The notes under the pieces are model-generated. The model searched no databases. It was not told the DNA's origin and saw only the letters and a program-made list of their open reading frames with translations. Of a stretch of 6,567 bases of DNA, positions 4,389 through 6,567 are shown piece by piece. This stretch comes from CAZICM01 sp964537685. Its GTDB lineage: Bacteria; Myxococcota_A; Polyangia; Polyangiales; Polyangiaceae. The translations under genes and the position numbers were made by a program. The stretch spans positions 1 through 6,567 of the forward strand of contig CAZICM010000118.1 in the NCBI GenBank assembly GCA_964537685.1, read 5' to 3'. Within the stretch, counting starts at the first letter, position 1; every line of letters starts with the position of its first letter.

Positions 4389-6503
4389 GTGGCTCGGGAG
4401 TATGGTTTAGAGAAAACGCGCAACATCGGGATCATGGCCCACATCGATGCGGGCAAGACCACGGTCACCGAGCGCATTCTCTATTACTCCGGGGTTAACT
4501 ATAAGATGGGTGAAGTGCACGAAGGTGCTGCAACCATGGATTTTATGATCCAGGAGCAGGAACGGGGCATCACCATCACCTCTGCGGCGACCAACTGTTT
4601 TTGGGAACCGCTTACCGGACCTCAAAAGGGCGTGCGCCACCGCATCAACATCATCGACACCCCTGGCCATGTCGACTTCACTATTGAAGTCGAGCGTTCG
4701 CTTCGCGTGCTGGATGCGGCGGTGGCCGTGCTTGACGGTGGAAATGGCGTTGAGCCTCAGACCGAAACGGTGTGGCGCCAGGCTGACAAGTATCAAGTTC
4801 CGCGCATTGCGTTCGTCAACAAGATGGACAAGGTCGGCGCGGATTTTGACATGTGCGTGGATTCGATTCGCGAGCGCTTGGGCGCGAACGCGGTAGCAGT
4901 TCACTATCCAGTCGGCGCTGAAGAATCGTTCCGCGGGGTGATCGATCTCATCTCGATGAAGGCTGCCATGTTCGATGAAGAGTCGAAGGGGCAGCGCATT
5001 GATTGGGAAGAAATTCCTCAAGATCTGCTCCCCAAGTGCCAAGAGCTTCGCGAAAAGATGATCGAAGTGTGCGCGGACTCGAGCACGGCCGTGATGGAGA
5101 AGTTCATTGGCGGCCATGTCGAGCAGATCACCGACGAGGAGATCTACGCGGCACTTCGGGCGGGGACGCGCGCATTTGAGCTTGTGCCCGTGCTTTGCGG
5201 GGCAGCCTTTAAAAACAAGGGCATTCAGCTCGTTCTCGACGCAGTGGTCAATCTTCTGCCCTCGCCGCTCGAGATTAAGCCGGTGGAAGGCACACATCCC
5301 GACAACAAAAGCAAAGTCGTCCGCCGCAAAGCCAGCGACGACGAACCTTTTGCGGCGCTCGCGTTTAAGATCATGAACGATCCGCACGGCAATCTCACCT
5401 TCTTCCGCGTGTATTCGGGATCAGTGGAGAGCGGCGCATCGGTATTGAACTCAACGCGGGGCAGGCGGGAACGGCTGGGCCGCGTGCTGAGAATGCACGC
5501 CAACAAGCGCGAGGATGTGAAGATCTGCTACTCGGGCAACATCTACGCGGCCGTTGGGCTTCGCGACACGCGCACGGGCGACACGCTCTGCGACGATAAA
5601 CATCCCATCTTGCTCGAGCGCATGGAGTTTCCCGATCCGGTTATTTCGATCGCGATCGAGCCGAAAACCAAGGCCGATCTCGACAAGCTCGCGCTATCGC
5701 TTCAAAAGCTCACATCGGAAGATCCTTCGTTCCGCACGTACACCAACGAAGAAACAGGTCAGACGATTATCGCGGGCATGGGCGAGCTCCACCTCGAGAT
5801 CATCGTCGACAGGCTGAAGCGTGAATTCAAAGTCGACGCCAATGTTGGCAAGCCGCAAGTTGCCTACCGCGAAACCATCACCCGTGGCGCGTTTGACGTA
5901 GAGGGACGGTTTATCCGGCAGACCGGCGGCCATGGCCAATACGGCCATGTGAAAATCGATTTGGAACCGGCCGATCGCGGCGCGGGCCTTATCTTTGTGA
6001 ATGACATTGTGGGGGGAGTGATTCCAAAAGAATTTATTCCTTCCGTAGAGAAGGGAATTCGCGATGCGATGGGACGCGGTGTTTTATGCGGCTTTCCCAT
6101 CGTGGATGTGAAAGTCAGGCTTTTTGATGGCAGCTACCACGAAGTGGACTCCTCGGCGCCCGCATTCGAGGTAGCGGCATCAATGGCATTTCAAGAGGGC
6201 GCTGAAAAAGCAGGCGTTCAGCTTCTGGAGCCGGTCATGGCTGTGGAAGTTGTCTGTCCTGAAGCGTATCTCGGCGATGTCATTGGTGACCTAAACGCGC
6301 GCCGGGGAAAAATTCTCGATATGGGCCAGCGTGCCAATGCCCGAGTAATTAAGGCAGAAGTACCGCTGGCCATGATGTTTGGTTACGCGACCGATGTTCG
6401 GTCAAAGACGCAGGGACGGGCGACCCACACAATGCAATTTTCGCATTACGCGCCGGTACCTGCGGCGATCCAGGAAGAGATCGTCTTCAAGCTGCGAGGT
6501 TAG
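4389..6503 (+). CDS. fusA: Translation elongation factor G (EF-G)
   Basis: EF-G is the cytoplasmic GTPase that drives tRNA-mRNA translocation and, with RRF, ribosome recycling. The 704-residue product has the full family length. GTPase motifs are in order: AHIDAGKT (17-24, P-loop), RGITITSAAT (59-68, switch I), DTPGHVDF (90-97, with catalytic His94), NKMDK (144-148), and CGAAFKNKG near residue 270 as the G5 region. Downstream are the beta-barrel domain II, domain III (GMGELHLEI), domain IV with GGHGQYGHVKIDLEP and the tip region GSYHEVDSS, and domain V ending GRATHTMQFSHYAPVP. Nothing essential appears missing, so this is a housekeeping EF-G and not a divergent paralogue. Start is GTG with a strong Shine-Dalgarno. 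It follows an unusual 363-base spacer after rpsG and precedes tuf by nine bases, so fusA and tuf are surely co-transcribed. Confidence 0.99.
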   Translation: MAREYGLEKTRNIGIMAHIDAGKTTVTERILYYSGVNYKMGEVHEGAATMDFMIQEQERGITITSAATNCFWEPLTGPQKGVRHRINIIDTPGHVDFTIEVERSLRVLDAAVAVLDGGNGVEPQTETVWRQADKYQVPRIAFVNKMDKVGADFDMCVDSIRERLGANAVAVHYPVGAEESFRGVIDLISMKAAMFDEESKGQRIDWEEIPQDLLPKCQELREKMIEVCADSSTAVMEKFIGGHVEQITDEEIYAALRAGTRAFELVPVLCGAAFKNKGIQLVLDAVVNLLPSPLEIKPVEGTHPDNKSKVVRRKASDDEPFAALAFKIMNDPHGNLTFFRVYSGSVESGASVLNSTRGRRERLGRVLRMHANKREDVKICYSGNIYAAVGLRDTRTGDTLCDDKHPILLERMEFPDPVISIAIEPKTKADLDKLALSLQKLTSEDPSFRTYTNEETGQTIIAGMGELHLEIIVDRLKREFKVDANVGKPQVAYRETITRGAFDVEGRFIRQTGGHGQYGHVKIDLEPADRGAGLIFVNDIVGGVIPKEFIPSVEKGIRDAMGRGVLCGFPIVDVKVRLFDGSYHEVDSSAPAFEVAASMAFQEGAEKAGVQLLEPVMAVEVVCPEAYLGDVIGDLNARRGKILDMGQRANARVIKAEVPLAMMFGYATDVRSKTQGRATHTMQFSHYAPVPAAIQEEIVFKLRG

Positions 6504-6505
6504 GA
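6502..6505 (+). promoter_or_regulatory. tuf ribosome binding site overlapping the fusA stop codon
   Basis: AGGA at 6502-6505 shares two bases with the fusA TAG (6501-6503) and sits seven bases before the tuf ATG. Ribosomes finishing fusA would end at this site, which fits translational coupling of EF-G and EF-Tu synthesis. Confidence 0.65.
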
Positions 6506-6512
6506 ACAGGTT

Positions 6513-6567
6513 ATGGCCAAGGAGAAATTCAGTCGAACAAAGCCTCACGTCAACGTTGGCACGATCG
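6513..6567 (+). CDS. tuf: Elongation factor Tu (EF-Tu), N-terminal 18 codons only
   Basis: EF-Tu delivers aminoacyl-tRNA to the ribosome as a GTP complex. Only the start is inside the window: ATG followed by AKEKFSRTKPHVNVGTI, the well-known N-terminus leading to the P-loop, which lies beyond the right edge. The position directly after fusA is the standard str-operon order. It starts nine bases after the fusA stop. The rest of the gene cannot be judged. Confidence 0.97.
   Translation, partial: MAKEKFSRTKPHVNVGTI

Noticed and set aside
4407..5387. 326-codon open frame on the minus strand opposite fusA
   Set aside because: It lies wholly antisense to an unmistakable EF-G gene, its translation shows no recognisable domain, and long antisense frames are expected opposite GC-biased codons.

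Overview
The window carries the start of a bacterial str operon (rpsL, rpsG, fusA, start of tuf) on the plus strand. Next to it are the 3' part of a polyphosphate kinase gene (ppk) on the plus strand and, between the two, a pair of minus-strand genes for low-complexity, proline/alanine/serine-rich membrane or envelope proteins. The DNA looks moderately GC-rich. The style of the two minus-strand proteins (long Pro/Ala/Ser tracts, single membrane anchors, an exported poly-Pro protein ending in a two-helix hairpin) suggests Myxococcota, probably a Polyangia-type lineage. That placement is inference from protein style, not from an alignment.

Layout. 1-1277: ppk with its first ~300 codons cut off by the window edge; the catalytic half is intact and ends in an unusual lysine-rich tail. 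1279-2106 (minus): exported proline-rich protein with two C-terminal hydrophobic helices, tail to tail with ppk with one base between the stop codons. 2149-2877 (minus): single-pass, low-complexity membrane protein, probably the upstream gene of the same transcript. 2878-3132: divergent intergenic region with a plausible sigma70-type promoter for rpsL. 3133-3531 rpsL, 3555-4025 rpsG, 4389-6503 fusA, 6513 onward tuf (first 18 codons).

rpsL, rpsG, fusA and tuf encode ribosomal proteins S12 and S7 and the translation factors EF-G and EF-Tu in the canonical order, and all look intact and functional. The most unusual part is the 363-base spacer between rpsG and fusA (4026-4388). It holds three well-formed inverted repeats in a row (4101-4154, 4168-4197, 4213-4275), the last followed by a short T run like an intrinsic terminator or attenuator. 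After them comes a perfect 11-bp tandem repeat (4311-4332) and a strong ribosome binding site for a GTG-started fusA. In contrast, the rpsL-rpsG spacer, where E. coli keeps its S7 translational operator, is only 23 bases. Control of this operon may therefore sit between rpsG and fusA.

I see no mobile elements, CRISPR arrays, tRNA or rRNA genes, and no convincing novel multi-gene system. The items worth following up are the spacer, the two lineage-type envelope proteins, the S12 insertion and the PPK tail.
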